Below the pieces are notes generated by a model. The model saw only the letters and a list, made by a program, of their open reading frames with translations. It did no database searches and had not been told where the DNA came from. A program made the translations under genes and the position numbers. Shown here in pieces: positions 10,825 to 19,725 of a DNA stretch of 49,078 nt. The stretch's first letter is position 1. Each line of letters begins with the position of its first letter. The DNA is from Burkholderia sp. lig30 (GTDB lineage: Bacteria; Pseudomonadota; Gammaproteobacteria; Burkholderiales; Burkholderiaceae), in the NCBI RefSeq assembly GCF_000687455.2, contig NZ_JGVW01000104.1, positions 1 through 49,078 of the forward strand. The letters run 5' to 3'.

Positions 10825-10865
10825 ATTCGATACATTCGCCGCCCCGGCGGCTTGATCTGCGTCAA
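10825..10865 (-). promoter_or_regulatory. FNR/ANR-type promoter of the Acg-type gene
   Basis: TTGATCTGCGTCAA (10852-10865) is a near-consensus box. On the minus strand TCGAAT (10825-10830) lies 28.5 bp from its centre, the same hexamer as at the deacetylase promoter. The predicted leader is about 155 nt. Confidence 0.6.
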
Positions 10866-10968
10866 GCGCCGGGGACGGTCGGCGCGTGCGTCGCGGGCCC
10901 GTTCGCCCCCGGTCCGGCCGTCTTCCCGCGGTCGCACACGTGCGCGACCGCGCTCACGCGGGGCGCAC

Positions 10969-11009
10969 TTGATCCTCGTCAATTTGCACGCCTGTCGGTG
11001 CGCGATGCT
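10969..11009 (+). promoter_or_regulatory. FNR/ANR-type promoter of the BON-FtsH operon
   Basis: TTGATCCTCGTCAA (10969-10982) is a consensus-like box. GATGCT (11004-11009) begins exactly 28.5 bp from its centre. The predicted start near 11016 leaves about 58 nt before the ATG at 11074. Confidence 0.65.
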
Positions 11010-11073
11010 GGATATATCGCGGGACGGGGGTGGCGGACGCGCGCCTTTGCCCCGCGATCCGAGGGAGTCCGCG

Positions 11074-11721
11074 ATGAAATCCGACGCAGCGCTGAAGCAG
11101 GATGTCGAGGAAGAGCTGTTCTGGGATCCGACCGTCGACGCGCGCCAGATCGCGGTCGCGGTGCGCGACCGCATCGTCACGCTGCACGGCGCGGTGTCGA
11201 GCTGGGCGCAGAAATTCGCCGCGCAGAAGGCGGCGCAGCGCGTCGCGGGCATCCGCGCGCTGGTGCTGGAACTGACCGTCGCCGCGTCGCCCGGCATGCG
11301 CGCCGATCAGGACCTGGCGGCCGCAGTCGTCACCGCGCTCAGGTGGCAGGAAGGGCTGCAGGATCAGACGATTCGCGTCGAGGTCGAGCACGGTTGCGTG
11401 ACGCTCGACGGCGTGGTTGACTGGGGCTACCAGCGGCACGCGGCCGAGGCGCTGGTGAGCCAGATGGCCGGCGTGGTCGGCGTCACCAATCGCATCACGG
11501 TGAGCGTGCAGCAGACGGCCGCCGACGTCGGCGCGCAGATCGCGGCCGCGCTGGCGCGGCGCGCGCAACGCGAATCGTCGGCGATCTCGGTCGAAGCGAC
11601 GGACGGCGTGGTGACGCTGACGGGTACCGTCGATTCGCTCGCGGAAAAACGTGCCGCATGCGGCGCGGCGTGGTCGGTCAAGGGCGTGCGCGAGGTCATC
11701 GACCGGCTGACGGTCGCATGA
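11074..11721 (+). CDS. triple BON-domain protein
   Basis: This 215-residue protein consists of three consecutive BON domains (about 4-70, 76-145, 148-215), each with the Gly-containing turn seen in RIVTLHGAV, GCVTLDGVV and GVVTLTGTV. BON proteins of the OsmY type usually act at membranes or lipid surfaces under stress, but no signal peptide is visible here, so this one may be cytosolic. The ATG at 11074 follows a GGGAG ribosome site. It heads a run with the zinc-ribbon protein and FtsH (gaps 40 and 24 bp), which suggests a shared envelope-quality role. Confidence 0.88.
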   Translation: MKSDAALKQDVEEELFWDPTVDARQIAVAVRDRIVTLHGAVSSWAQKFAAQKAAQRVAGIRALVLELTVAASPGMRADQDLAAAVVTALRWQEGLQDQTIRVEVEHGCVTLDGVVDWGYQRHAAEALVSQMAGVVGVTNRITVSVQQTAADVGAQIAAALARRAQRESSAISVEATDGVVTLTGTVDSLAEKRAACGAAWSVKGVREVIDRLTVA

Positions 11722-11761
11722 ACGGCGGCGCGTTCCATTCATTTGACGAAACGAGGCGATG

Positions 11762-12271
11762 ATGAACCACTCGAATCAGAATCAGGCCCGGCAGGGGCTG
11801 CGGCGCGACATGCAACCGCAGGCGCACACCGACGACAGCTATCACGCGCCGAAGCGGCTCAAGGCCGCGACGCATTGCGGGAGTTGCGGCGCGACGTACG
11901 AGGACGGGCGCTGGACCTGGCGCGCGGCGCCGGGCGACGCGAAACAGCTGCAATGCCCGGCCTGCAAGCGCACGCAGGATCACGCGCCGGCCGGCGAACT
12001 GGTGCTGCGCGGCGGCTACCTGAACGGCCATCGCGCGGACATCCTCGCGCTGCTGAACCATCAGGCGGGCGACGAGAGCAAGCAGCATCCGCTCGAGCGC
12101 ATCATGGAGATCGACGACGGCGACTCGGAAGTGACGGTGCGCACGACCGGCGTGCATCTGCTGCGCCGGCTCGGCAAGGCGATGCTGCGCGCCCATCACG
12201 GCGAGCTGACGCTGCATTTCCCGGACGGCGAGGGCGTGCTGCGCGGCGAATGGACGCGCGCCGGCGCGTAG
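11762..12271 (+). CDS. conserved zinc-ribbon protein of unknown function
   Basis: The 169-residue protein has two CxxC knuckles, C39-GS-C42 and C65-PA-C68, which should bind one zinc, followed by an alpha/beta region ending in LHFPDGEGVLRGEWTRAGA. It looks like the small family seen next to BON and FtsH genes in Burkholderia low-oxygen loci; I recall the label BCAM0308 family but am not certain of it. The second ATG (11762) is preferred over 11759 because it gives better spacing from the GAGG site. Its place between the BON gene and ftsH suggests it works with the protease, for example as an adaptor; this is inference. Confidence 0.75.
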   Translation: MNHSNQNQARQGLRRDMQPQAHTDDSYHAPKRLKAATHCGSCGATYEDGRWTWRAAPGDAKQLQCPACKRTQDHAPAGELVLRGGYLNGHRADILALLNHQAGDESKQHPLERIMEIDDGDSEVTVRTTGVHLLRRLGKAMLRAHHGELTLHFPDGEGVLRGEWTRAGA

Positions 12272-12295
12272 CCGCGCGATACCGACCCCGTGCCC

Positions 12296-14302
12296 ATGGA
12301 CAAGAAATTCGACTACACCGGCCTGCTGATCGCGATCGGCTTTGCAATCCTGTTCGCGGTGCAGCTGCTGATGATCCACACGCCGACGACGCCGATCGCC
12401 TACAGCGACTTCAATCGCCTCGTCGCGACCGGCCTCGTCGACGATCTGGAGATCGGCCAGACGTCGATCGCGGGCACGCTGCGGATGCCGCAGGCGGGCG
12501 CGGCGCTGCAGGCTTCCGACGCGGCGGCCGTCAAGGAGGCGGGGGCGCCGTGGCACTTCACGACCAACCGGGTGCCCGACGACCGCCTCGCCGAGCGCCT
12601 GACCGCGGCCGGCATCCGCTACCGTGGCGCGCCGGACACCAGCTGGCTCGCGACGCTCGCGTCGTGGGTGCTGCCGCTGGTGGGCTTCGTGTTCATCTGG
12701 AACCTGATGCTGCGGCGGCGCGGCGGGCTGCAGGATTTCAGCGGGATCGGCAAGAGCCAGGCCCGCGTCTACGTGCAGAAGGAAACCGGCATCACGTTCG
12801 ATGACATCGCGGGCATCGACGAGGCGAAGGCCGAACTCCAGCAGATCGTCGCGTTCCTGCGCAACCCGGAGAAGTATCAGCGGCTCGGCGGCAAGATCCC
12901 GAAAGGCGTGCTGATCGTCGGCGCGCCCGGCACCGGCAAGACGCTGCTCGCGCGCGCGGTGGCCGGCGAGGCGGAAGTGCCGTTTTTCTCGATCAGCGGC
13001 TCGGCGTTCGTCGAGATGTTCGTCGGCGTCGGCGCCGCGCGCGTGCGCGACCTGTTCGAGCAGGCGCAGCAGAAGGCGCCGTGCATCGTCTTCATCGACG
13101 AGCTGGACGCGCTCGGCAAGGTGCGCGGTGCCGGGGTGATGTCAGGCAACGACGAGCGCGAGCAGACCCTCAATCAGCTGCTCGTCGAGATGGACGGCTT
13201 CCAGGCGAATTCCAGCGTGATCATCATGGCCGCGACCAACCGGCCGGAAATTCTCGATCCGGCGCTGCTGCGGCCCGGGCGCTTCGACCGCCACATCGCG
13301 ATCGATCGCCCCGACCTGGTCGGCCGCAAGCAGATCCTGTCGGTCCACGTGAAACGCGTGAAGCTGGCGCCGGACGTCGATCTCGCCGAGCTGGCGTCGC
13401 GCACCCCGGGTTTCGTCGGCGCGGATCTCGCGAACGTCGTCAACGAAGCCGCGCTGCATGCGGCCGAGCTGGGCAAGGCGGCCATCGACATGGCCGACTT
13501 CGACGAGGCGATCGACCGCGCGATGACCGGCATGGAGCGCAAGAGCCGCGTGATGAACGAGCAGGAGAAAGTGACGATCGCCTATCACGAGGCCGGCCAT
13601 GCGCTCGTCGCGCAAAGCCGCGCGCATTGCGATCCGGTGAAGAAAGTCTCGATCATCCCGCGCGGCGTCGCCGCGCTCGGCTATACGCAGCAGGTGCCGA
13701 CCGAGGACCGCTACGTGCTGCGCAAGAGCGAGCTGCTCGACCGCCTCGACGCGCTGCTCGGCGGACGCGTCGCGGAGGAGCTGGTGTTCGGCGACGTGTC
13801 GACGGGCGCGCAGAACGATCTCGAACGGGCGACCGCGATGGCGCGGCATATGGTCGCGCAGTACGGGATGAGCGAAGCGCTCGGTCTTGCGACCTTCGAC
13901 GAAAGCACGCAGCCGCCCGGCGCGCCCGGCGGCTGGAATCCGGGCGAGTCGCGCTGCAGCGAGCATACGGTGCAGCTGATCGACGAAGAGGTCAGGGCGC
14001 TGCTCGCCGACGCGCATGCGCGGGTCGCGGCGACGCTCAGCCAGCGGCGCGACGCGCTCGAACGCATCGCGCAGCGCCTGCTGCAATGCGAGGTGATCGA
14101 TCATGACGCGCTGCAGGCGCTGATCGAGCCGGCCGCGTCAGCGCCGGATGCTCCGCCCGCCGAGCCGGCCGCGTCGGCGCCGGATGCACCGCCCGTCGAG
14201 CCGGCGGGTCAGCCCGCGGCCCCGGGCGGGCCGGGCAACGCCGCCGCCGACACGCATGCGTGCATGACGTACAGCGCCGACAGCCGCCACGACGGCCGAT
14301 GA
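12296..14302 (+). CDS. ftsH: ATP-dependent zinc metalloprotease FtsH, accessory copy
   Basis: FtsH is a membrane-anchored AAA+ hexamer that degrades damaged or regulatory membrane proteins. The 668 residues contain TM1 (about 9-25), a periplasmic loop, TM2 (about 118-137), Walker A GAPGTGKT (209-216), Walker [10 protein letters not shown], the second region of homology [17 protein letters not shown], and the zinc site H431-EAG-H435 with D508. The C-terminus carries a tandem Pro/Ala repeat not found in housekeeping FtsH. The ATG at 12296 fits the usual MDKKF start, but no clear ribosome site precedes it, so it may depend on coupling to the gene 24 bp upstream. The housekeeping ftsH is presumably elsewhere. 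Confidence 0.95.
   Translation: MDKKFDYTGLLIAIGFAILFAVQLLMIHTPTTPIAYSDFNRLVATGLVDDLEIGQTSIAGTLRMPQAGAALQASDAAAVKEAGAPWHFTTNRVPDDRLAERLTAAGIRYRGAPDTSWLATLASWVLPLVGFVFIWNLMLRRRGGLQDFSGIGKSQARVYVQKETGITFDDIAGIDEAKAELQQIVAFLRNPEKYQRLGGKIPKGVLIVGAPGTGKTLLARAVAGEAEVPFFSISGSAFVEMFVGVGAARVRDLFEQAQQKAPCIVFIDELDALGKVRGAGVMSGNDEREQTLNQLLVEMDGFQANSSVIIMAATNRPEILDPALLRPGRFDRHIAIDRPDLVGRKQILSVHVKRVKLAPDVDLAELASRTPGFVGADLANVVNEAALHAAELGKAAIDMADFDEAIDRAMTGMERKSRVMNEQEKVTIAYHEAGHALVAQSRAHCDPVKKVSIIPRGVAALGYTQQVPTEDRYVLRKSELLDRLDALLGGRVAEELVFGDVSTGAQNDLERATAMARHMVAQYGMSEALGLATFDESTQPPGAPGGWNPGESRCSEHTVQLIDEEVRALLADAHARVAATLSQRRDALERIAQRLLQCEVIDHDALQALIEPAASAPDAPPAEPAASAPDAPPVEPAGQPAAPGGPGNAAADTHACMTYSADSRHDGR
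14126..14197 (+). repeat. tandem 36-bp repeat in the ftsH C-terminal tail
   Basis: Two adjacent 36-bp copies (14126-14161 and 14162-14197), with the start of a third, encode [20 protein letters not shown] and the residues after it. The array keeps frame and creates a flexible acidic Pro/Ala tail. Copy number could vary between strains. Confidence 0.8.
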
Positions 14303-14386
14303 CGGTCGCGGCGCCCGCAGGCCGGGGCAAGCCCGGAAAATGCCGATTGCGCGCGTCGCCGCTCCCGCGGACAATCTTCCGTCTAC

Positions 14387-14410
14387 CGGCGCGGCGTCGC
14401 GCCGTATTTT
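14387..14410 (+). terminator. intrinsic terminator after ftsH
   Basis: A 7-bp perfect stem (CGGCGCG / CGCGCCG, loop GCGT) is followed directly by TATTTT. It lies 85 bp after the ftsH stop and 44 bp before the osmC-like start. A weak TTGCGC / GACAAT pair (14347-14375, 17-bp spacer) just upstream would put the hairpin in the osmC leader, so it could also attenuate that gene. Confidence 0.55.
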
Positions 14411-14453
14411 CCCTTTCCTGTTTTCCCCATTCTTTCAGACGGAGTTTTCATTC

Positions 14454-14921
14454 ATGAGCGAAGAGCGTGTGTCGGTCGATGTCGCGCAACTCGAACGCTT
14501 CCGCTTCCAGGCCAGGTTTTCCGGCACCGACCTGCCGCCCGTGCTGACCGACGAGCCGCCGCCGCTCGGCCAGGGGCGCGGGCCGAACCCGATCCGGCTG
14601 CTCGCCGCGTCGGTCGCGAACTGCCTCGCGGCCAGCCTGCTGTTCGCGCTGGAGAAATACCACAACGATCCGCATCCGGTGACCGCGCATATCGACGTCT
14701 CGATGGTGCGCGACGAGTCGGGGCGCGTGCGCGTCGGCTCGATGGCGGTCGAACTGGGTGTCGGCAAGCCGTGGGCGGATCTGCTGCGCGCGTCGCGCGC
14801 GCTCGAACAGTTCGAGGCGTTTTGCGTCGTCACGCAAAGCGTGCGGGCCGGCATCCCGATCTCGGTCGACGTGTGCGACGTGAACGGCGCGGTGCTCGAG
14901 GACGTCGAGACCGGGTTCTGA
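14454..14921 (+). CDS. OsmC/Ohr-family protein
   Basis: OsmC-like proteins are small cytosolic homodimers, some of which reduce organic peroxides through a Cys pair. The 155-residue protein has C57 ([10 protein letters not shown]) and C124 ([10 protein letters not shown]) at the two expected catalytic positions. The ATG at 14454 has GGAG 9 bp upstream; an in-frame start at 14340 would run through the terminator hairpin. It is convergent with otsA (9 bp between stops). Its place beside trehalose synthesis fits osmotic or oxidative stress. The exact substrate is not readable from the sequence. Confidence 0.88.
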   Translation: MSEERVSVDVAQLERFRFQARFSGTDLPPVLTDEPPPLGQGRGPNPIRLLAASVANCLAASLLFALEKYHNDPHPVTAHIDVSMVRDESGRVRVGSMAVELGVGKPWADLLRASRALEQFEAFCVVTQSVRAGIPISVDVCDVNGAVLEDVETGF

Positions 14922-14930
14922 TCCCCCGCG

Positions 14931-16334
14931 TCACTGCTGGGCCGGGGCGTGCGTCGCGTCGGCGAGCGCATCGAGAAAGCGGGTGCGCCACCAGCGCACG
15001 TCGTATCGGCGCAAGGTCGCCAGCAACGCCGCGTGGCGTTGCCGCCGCTCGTCGAGCGGCATCGTCAGCGCGCGCTGGATGGCCTGCGCGGTGCCCTGCG
15101 TGTCGTACGGGTTGACCAGCAGCGCCTCCTTCAGTTGTTCCGCCGCGCCCGCGAAGCGCGACAGCACGAGCACGCCGGGATCGCTTTCGTCCTGCGCGGC
15201 GAGGAATTCCTTTGCGACGAGATTCATCCCGTCGCGCAGCGGCGTGACGAGGGCAACGCGGCTGGCCCGGTACAGGCCCGGCAGCCGCGTGCGCGCGATC
15301 GTCCGGTGGATGTAGCGGATCGGCATCCACTCCAGTTCGCCGTATTCGCCGTTGATCGCGCCGCACAGGCTGTCCATCTCGCGCCGCAGGTCATCGTAGG
15401 CGCCGAGCCCCTCGCGGCTCGGCGCGGCGATCTGGATCAGCGTCGCGCGGTTGCGATTCTCCGGATAGTCCTCCAGCAGCTGGCGGAACGCCTGCATGCG
15501 CTGCGGCAGGCCCTTCGTGTAGTCGAGCCGGTCGACGCCGACGAGCAGCTGGCGGCGCGAATACTCGTCGCGCATGTGCTCGAACATGTCGATCCCGTCG
15601 CGATTGCGTGCGAGCGCCGCGAATTCGTCGACGTCGATGCCGATCGGGAACGCGCCCGCCGACAACGTGCGGCCGAACGCCTGCAGCCGCCCGTCCGGCA
15701 ACCGGACGGCGCCGGCTTCCGACGCGACGTAGCGCTCGAAGTGCCGCAAGTCCGCCTCTGTCTGAAAACCGACGAGGTCGTACGCGAACAGCGAGCGCAT
15801 CAGCCATTCGTGCTGCGGGATCGCGGTCATGATCGGCGACGGCGGCATCGGGATGTGCAGGAAGAATCCGACCGGATCGGTCCAGCCCATCGCACGCAGT
15901 TCGGCGGCAAGCGGAATGAGCTGGTAGTCGTGCACCCACACGATGTCGCCTGGCTCGAGCAGCGGGCGCAGCTTGCGCGCGAACAGCCGGTTGACGCGAC
16001 GATAGCCGTCCGCGAAGCGCCGGTCGAATTGCGCGAGGTCGAGCCGGTAGTGAAACACCGGCCACAGGACCTTGTTCGAATAGCCGAGATAGTATGCGTC
16101 GTAGTCCTTGGCATCGAGATCGATCGTCGCGAGCTGGATCCCGCCGGCCGTCTGGATCTGCACCTCGCCGCCGCGCTTCGCGCCGTCGTCTTCGTCGCCG
16201 GCCAGCTTGCCGCTCCAGCCGAACCACACGCCGCCCGTCTGCTGCAGGCTGTCCCGGACCGCCACGGCGAGACCGCCGGCGGCTGCCTTGCGCGGATCGG
16301 CGATGCGATTCGAGACGACGACGAGGCGGCTCAC
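14931..16334 (-). CDS. otsA: alpha,alpha-trehalose-phosphate synthase (UDP-forming)
   Basis: This GT20 enzyme joins UDP-glucose and glucose-6-phosphate to make trehalose-6-phosphate, a stress-protectant precursor. The 467 residues match bacterial OtsA in length. Key elements are R10 with the G20-G21 loop ([18 protein letters not shown]), VWVHDYQL with D136, [21 protein letters not shown] and [14 protein letters not shown]. The GTG at 16334 has AGGAGG just upstream. No otsB phosphatase is adjacent, so that step must be encoded elsewhere. Confidence 0.95.
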   Translation of the reverse strand: MSRLVVVSNRIADPRKAAAGGLAVAVRDSLQQTGGVWFGWSGKLAGDEDDGAKRGGEVQIQTAGGIQLATIDLDAKDYDAYYLGYSNKVLWPVFHYRLDLAQFDRRFADGYRRVNRLFARKLRPLLEPGDIVWVHDYQLIPLAAELRAMGWTDPVGFFLHIPMPPSPIMTAIPQHEWLMRSLFAYDLVGFQTEADLRHFERYVASEAGAVRLPDGRLQAFGRTLSAGAFPIGIDVDEFAALARNRDGIDMFEHMRDEYSRRQLLVGVDRLDYTKGLPQRMQAFRQLLEDYPENRNRATLIQIAAPSREGLGAYDDLRREMDSLCGAINGEYGELEWMPIRYIHRTIARTRLPGLYRASRVALVTPLRDGMNLVAKEFLAAQDESDPGVLVLSRFAGAAEQLKEALLVNPYDTQGTAQAIQRALTMPLDERRQRHAALLATLRRYDVRWWRTRFLDALADATHAPAQQ

Positions 16335-16480
16335 CCGTCCTCCTGGCGCATATTGGGGGTGGTGCGGTCACCGCACGCGCGGCATGCGGCCCGAAACCGT
16401 CCCGATCGCACCGCGCGCAGGCGCTCGGCCCGGCGCGCGATCGAGGGTGTTTTTCAGGATACTCGGCGATCGTCGGTTTT

Positions 16481-16513
16481 AAAAGTTCGGCCGGCCCGCG
16501 CGGCCCGGCGAAC
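16481..16513 (-). terminator. intrinsic terminator after nrdJ
   Basis: On the minus strand an imperfect 11-bp GC stem (TTCGCCGGGCC / GGCCGGCCGAA, 5-nt loop) is followed by CTTTTA. It lies 60 bp after the nrdJ stop and before the otsA start. Confidence 0.5.
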
Positions 16514-16572
16514 CGCCCGTGCCGCAGCGCGTCACCGCGCCGGCGGCGCGAGACCGCGTCACGCGAGCGCGT

Positions 16573-18366
16573 TCAGCACGCGACGCAGGACAGCGTCTCC
16601 GCCTGCCCGGACGCATCGCCCACGACGACCGAATCGAGCGCCGGATCGGGACGAAAGATCGTGATGCCCTTCAGCCGCTCGCGCCATGCGGCGAAAAACA
16701 GCGCGTCGACCTGCGCGAGCGAGCAGCGCCGGTCGACGGTCACGGTCTTCGAAATCGCGGCGTCGACGCACGGCTGCAGCGCCGCGAGCATCGCGACATG
16801 GTCGGCGGGCGCGACGTCGGACGCTTTCGCAAAATAGCCGGGCAACGGCGCGTGCTCGCCGTGCAGTTGCCGGAACAGCCGGTACGCATGATTTTCCACC
16901 CGGAACGCGTGCACGCGGTTGTCGCCGGTGCGGACGTTGCGGCGCTGCACCCAGTCGTAAGCGGGCTCGATGCCGTTCGAGCAGTTGTCGCCGAACGCGA
17001 GGCTCACGCTGCCCGCGGGCGCGAACGACAGCAGGTGGCTGTTGCGCAGGCCGTGGCGGGCGATCGCCTCGCGCACCTGCGCGGGCAGCGGCACGCCGTA
17101 CGCCGGCGCGCCCAGGTAATCGTCGGGATCGAACGCGGGAAACGCGCCGCGCTCGGCGGCAAGCTCCGCCGATGCCGCATACGCGTGCTGGCGCATCGTC
17201 AACGCGATCTCGCGGGCGAGCGCGCGCGCGGCAGGGCTGTCGTAACGCACCCGCAGCATCGTCAGCGCGTCGGCCAGCCCCGTCACGCCGACGCCGATGC
17301 GCCGCTTGTCGTGCGCCTCGCGCGCATGGGCGGCGAGCGGCCACGCGGTCAGGTCCAGCACGTTGTCGAGCAGGCGCACCTGCACGCGCACGGCATCGGC
17401 GAGCGTCGCGAAATCGAAGCGCGGCTCGCCGTCGATGCCGAACGGATGGCGCACCAGCCGGGACAGGTCGATCGGCCCGAGCACGCAGCTTCCATACGGC
17501 GGCAACGGCTGCTCGCCGCAGGGATTCGTCGCGCCGATGCGCTCGCGCTGGCGCAGCGGATTCACCGTATTGATCGTGTCGAGGAACAGCAGGCCCGGCT
17601 CCGAACTGTCGCGCGCCTCGTTGACGATCGCATGCCAGAGCGTGCGCGCCGGCAGCGTCGCATACGCCCAGCTGCCGTCCGGCAGCGCGGCTTGCGAAGG
17701 GCCGGGCAAAGCGGGCGGGGCGCGATGCCGCAGCGTCCACGGCAGGTTCTGCGCGACCGCTTCCATGAACGCGTCGGTCGCGGCGACCGATATGTTGAAG
17801 GTCGGCCAGCGGCGCCGCCCGTGCTTGGCCTCGACGAACCCGAGCACGTCGGGGTGATCGCAGCGCAACACCGCCATTTGCGCGCCCCGGCGCGGCCCGG
17901 CGAACGGCAGCGTGCGGCACATCGCGTCGAAGCGATCGATCGCCGCGCACACGCCCGGCACGTCGGTGCAATGGCGTTCGTAGCTCGCGGCCGGCGGCAG
18001 CGTGGAGAAATCGTAGCCGACGCCGCCGCCCATCAGCAGCGTGATGCGGGCTTCGTCGAGCGCGCGGGCGAGCGCGGCCTGCACGTCGTCGTACGAGGTC
18101 GCGCCGTCGGCGGCGACCGGATGCACGAAGCAGTTCACCATCGTGCCGTCGGCGGGCGAGCCGGCATTCGCCATGATGCGCCCCGCGCCAATCGCGCCGC
18201 GCTGCATGTTCCGGCAGAACAGCTGTTCCACCTGCGCGCGCGTCGCCATCGGCTCCGCGAGCGACAGCGCCTTCGCGACGCGCCGGAAGATCTGCACGCG
18301 CAACGTCTCGCCCGGCAGCGCATAGCGGTCGGCGAGCACGGCGGCACACAACGGCTGTTCGTCCAT
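16573..18366 (-). CDS. nrdJ: adenosylcobalamin-dependent (class II) ribonucleoside-diphosphate reductase
   Basis: Class II reductases make deoxynucleotides using a B12-derived radical, so they need no oxygen and are not poisoned by it. The 597-residue protein is compact: no N-terminal ATP-cone, just the alpha/beta barrel. The redox Cys C79 lies in MVNCFVHPV, the radical site is N281-P-C283-G-E285, C294 is the barrel partner, and the C-terminus ends SCVAC, the shuttle Cys pair. The ATG at 18366 follows AAGGG. FNR-type boxes upstream fit use under low oxygen, when the oxygen-requiring class I enzyme fails. A B12 supply is required. Confidence 0.93.
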   Translation of the reverse strand: MDEQPLCAAVLADRYALPGETLRVQIFRRVAKALSLAEPMATRAQVEQLFCRNMQRGAIGAGRIMANAGSPADGTMVNCFVHPVAADGATSYDDVQAALARALDEARITLLMGGGVGYDFSTLPPAASYERHCTDVPGVCAAIDRFDAMCRTLPFAGPRRGAQMAVLRCDHPDVLGFVEAKHGRRRWPTFNISVAATDAFMEAVAQNLPWTLRHRAPPALPGPSQAALPDGSWAYATLPARTLWHAIVNEARDSSEPGLLFLDTINTVNPLRQRERIGATNPCGEQPLPPYGSCVLGPIDLSRLVRHPFGIDGEPRFDFATLADAVRVQVRLLDNVLDLTAWPLAAHAREAHDKRRIGVGVTGLADALTMLRVRYDSPAARALAREIALTMRQHAYAASAELAAERGAFPAFDPDDYLGAPAYGVPLPAQVREAIARHGLRNSHLLSFAPAGSVSLAFGDNCSNGIEPAYDWVQRRNVRTGDNRVHAFRVENHAYRLFRQLHGEHAPLPGYFAKASDVAPADHVAMLAALQPCVDAAISKTVTVDRRCSLAQVDALFFAAWRERLKGITIFRPDPALDSVVVGDASGQAETLSCVAC

Positions 18367-18396
18367 GACGGCACCCTTGTTCAAGCCCTGCTGTCC

Positions 18397-18437
18397 ACTG
18401 TACGAAGCGCGCGGGCGACGATCTTGATCGAACGCAA
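18397..18437 (-). promoter_or_regulatory. candidate FNR/ANR-type promoter of nrdJ (degenerate box)
   Basis: TTGATCGAACGCAA (18424-18437) keeps the TTGAT half but has a weak second half. TACAGT (18397-18402, minus strand) starts 28.5 bp from the box centre. The predicted start near 18390 lies just before the ATG at 18366. Confidence 0.45.
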
Positions 18438-18477
18438 CCGGGCCGCGGTTCGTCGCGCACCGCGCGCCGCGCGTCGG

Positions 18478-18491
18478 TTGATCCCCGTCAA
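18478..18491. promoter_or_regulatory. FNR/ANR box between nrdJ and pfkB
   Basis: TTGATCCCCGTCAA is a strong box. No good -10 hexamer lies at class II distance on either side. It sits 54 bp upstream of the degenerate nrdJ box, so it may act as a second upstream site for nrdJ or drive pfkB from a distance. Confidence 0.6.
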
Positions 18492-18728
18492 TCGGCCCGG
18501 CGCCGCGCATGGCACCCTCGGTCTCGTCGAGGCGCCGTGATCTGACCGAGACGCTGCCCGCACGGTATGATCCCGCTCAGCCGCTGACGGGCGCCGGCCA
18601 GACAGGCGACAAGCGCAGCGTGCGGTTTTTCCGGGACATCACGATCCATGCGGCGCCTGCCGTGGACGTTCCAGGGCTACATCAGCATTTGAGCGGACGC
18701 GCCGCGTCCCCGTATCTTTCGTTTTTCC

Positions 18729-19667
18729 ATGCCGGACATCGTCACACTCACACTGAATCCTGCCGTCGACGTCGCCACCTCCGTGGAGCACGTGGTCGAT
18801 ACCCACAAGCTGCGTTGCGCGCCCGCCCGCCGCGACCCCGGGGGCGGCGGCATCAACGTCGCGCGCGTCATCCACCGGCTCGGCGGCGATTGCGTCGCCG
18901 TGCACGCGGCGGGCGGCCTGACCGGCCGCATGCTGACCGCTTTGCTCGCGGCCGAGGGCCTGCCCGCCGAATGCGTCGAGATCGCCGGCGAGACCCGCGA
19001 GAACTTCTCCGTGCACGAAACCTCGACCGGGCACGAATTCCGCTTCGTGCTGCCCGGGCCGTCGCTGAGCGAGGCCGAATGGCGGCGCTTTGCCGCGTAC
19101 CTGGAGCGGGACGGCACGCCGCCGCGCTACGTCGTGCTGAGCGGCAGCCTGCCGCCCGGTGCGCCGGCCGACCTGTACGCACAGCTCGCGCGCGCCGCGC
19201 ACGCGCGCGGCAGCCGGGTGATCGTCGACACGTCGGGGCCCGCGCTGCGCGCGGCGCTCGACGCCGGCGTCTACCTCGTCAAGCCGAGCCTCGGCGAGCT
19301 GTCGGCGCTGGCGGGCCGGCCGCTCGACGAAGACGCCGCCCAGCAGGCCGCCGCGGCGCTGGTCGCGGCGGGCCAGGCGGAAATCGTCGCGCTGACGCTC
19401 GGTGCGCAAGGCGCGTGCGTGGTCACGCGCGACGCCACGCTGCGGCTCGCCGGCCGGCGCGTTGCGGTGCGCAGCGCGATCGGCGCAGGCGACAGCTTCG
19501 TCGGCGGGATGGTCTGGGCGCTCGCGCGCGGCGCGCACCTCGATGACGCGTGCCGCTATGCGCTCGCCGCGTCGGCCGCGGCCGTGCTGAGCGCGGGGAC
19601 CGGACTGTGCGCGCCGCAGGACGTCGAGCGCATTCATGCGGAGATGAACGGCGAAGCGCAGGGGTAA
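18729..19667 (+). CDS. pfkB: PfkB-family sugar-phosphate kinase (phosphofructokinase type)
   Basis: The 312-residue ribokinase-fold enzyme is close in length and motifs to E. coli Pfk-2 and 1-phosphofructokinases: TLNPAVDVA near the start, the substrate loop GGGGINVARVIHRLGG (38-53), and the catalytic IGAGDSFVGG with base D255. It phosphorylates a fructose or tagatose phosphate in glycolysis. Burkholderia rely mainly on Entner-Doudoroff, so a PfkB in a low-oxygen block would add an Embden-Meyerhof step; that is inference. There is no fructose PTS gene nearby, which favours a Pfk-2-like role over FruK. The ATG at 18729 lacks a strong ribosome site. Confidence 0.85.
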   Translation: MPDIVTLTLNPAVDVATSVEHVVDTHKLRCAPARRDPGGGGINVARVIHRLGGDCVAVHAAGGLTGRMLTALLAAEGLPAECVEIAGETRENFSVHETSTGHEFRFVLPGPSLSEAEWRRFAAYLERDGTPPRYVVLSGSLPPGAPADLYAQLARAAHARGSRVIVDTSGPALRAALDAGVYLVKPSLGELSALAGRPLDEDAAQQAAAALVAAGQAEIVALTLGAQGACVVTRDATLRLAGRRVAVRSAIGAGDSFVGGMVWALARGAHLDDACRYALAASAAAVLSAGTGLCAPQDVERIHAEMNGEAQG

Positions 19668-19725
19668 CTGGCCCCGCAATCCTGTCGTATGCTAGGCCAC
19701 CTTCATTGCCCACCGCGCCCCCCGC

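Larger units (their letters stand above)
10662..11073. other. divergent control region between Acg-type and BON genes
   Basis: This 412-bp region holds two FNR boxes 117 bp apart (centres 10858.5 and 10975.5), one per direction. Apparent frames through it are Arg/Ala-rich shadows. No RNA gene was recognised. Confidence 0.6.
18367..18728. other. divergent control region nrdJ / pfkB
   Basis: The 362 bp hold the two FNR-type boxes. The pfkB side (18500-18728) shows no clear promoter and pfkB has no strong ribosome site. No further gene is seen. Confidence 0.5.

Noticed and set aside
14126..14205. Direct repeats that might suggest a small CRISPR-like array
   Set aside because: The repeats are adjacent without spacers, keep reading frame and encode a Pro/Ala tail of FtsH.
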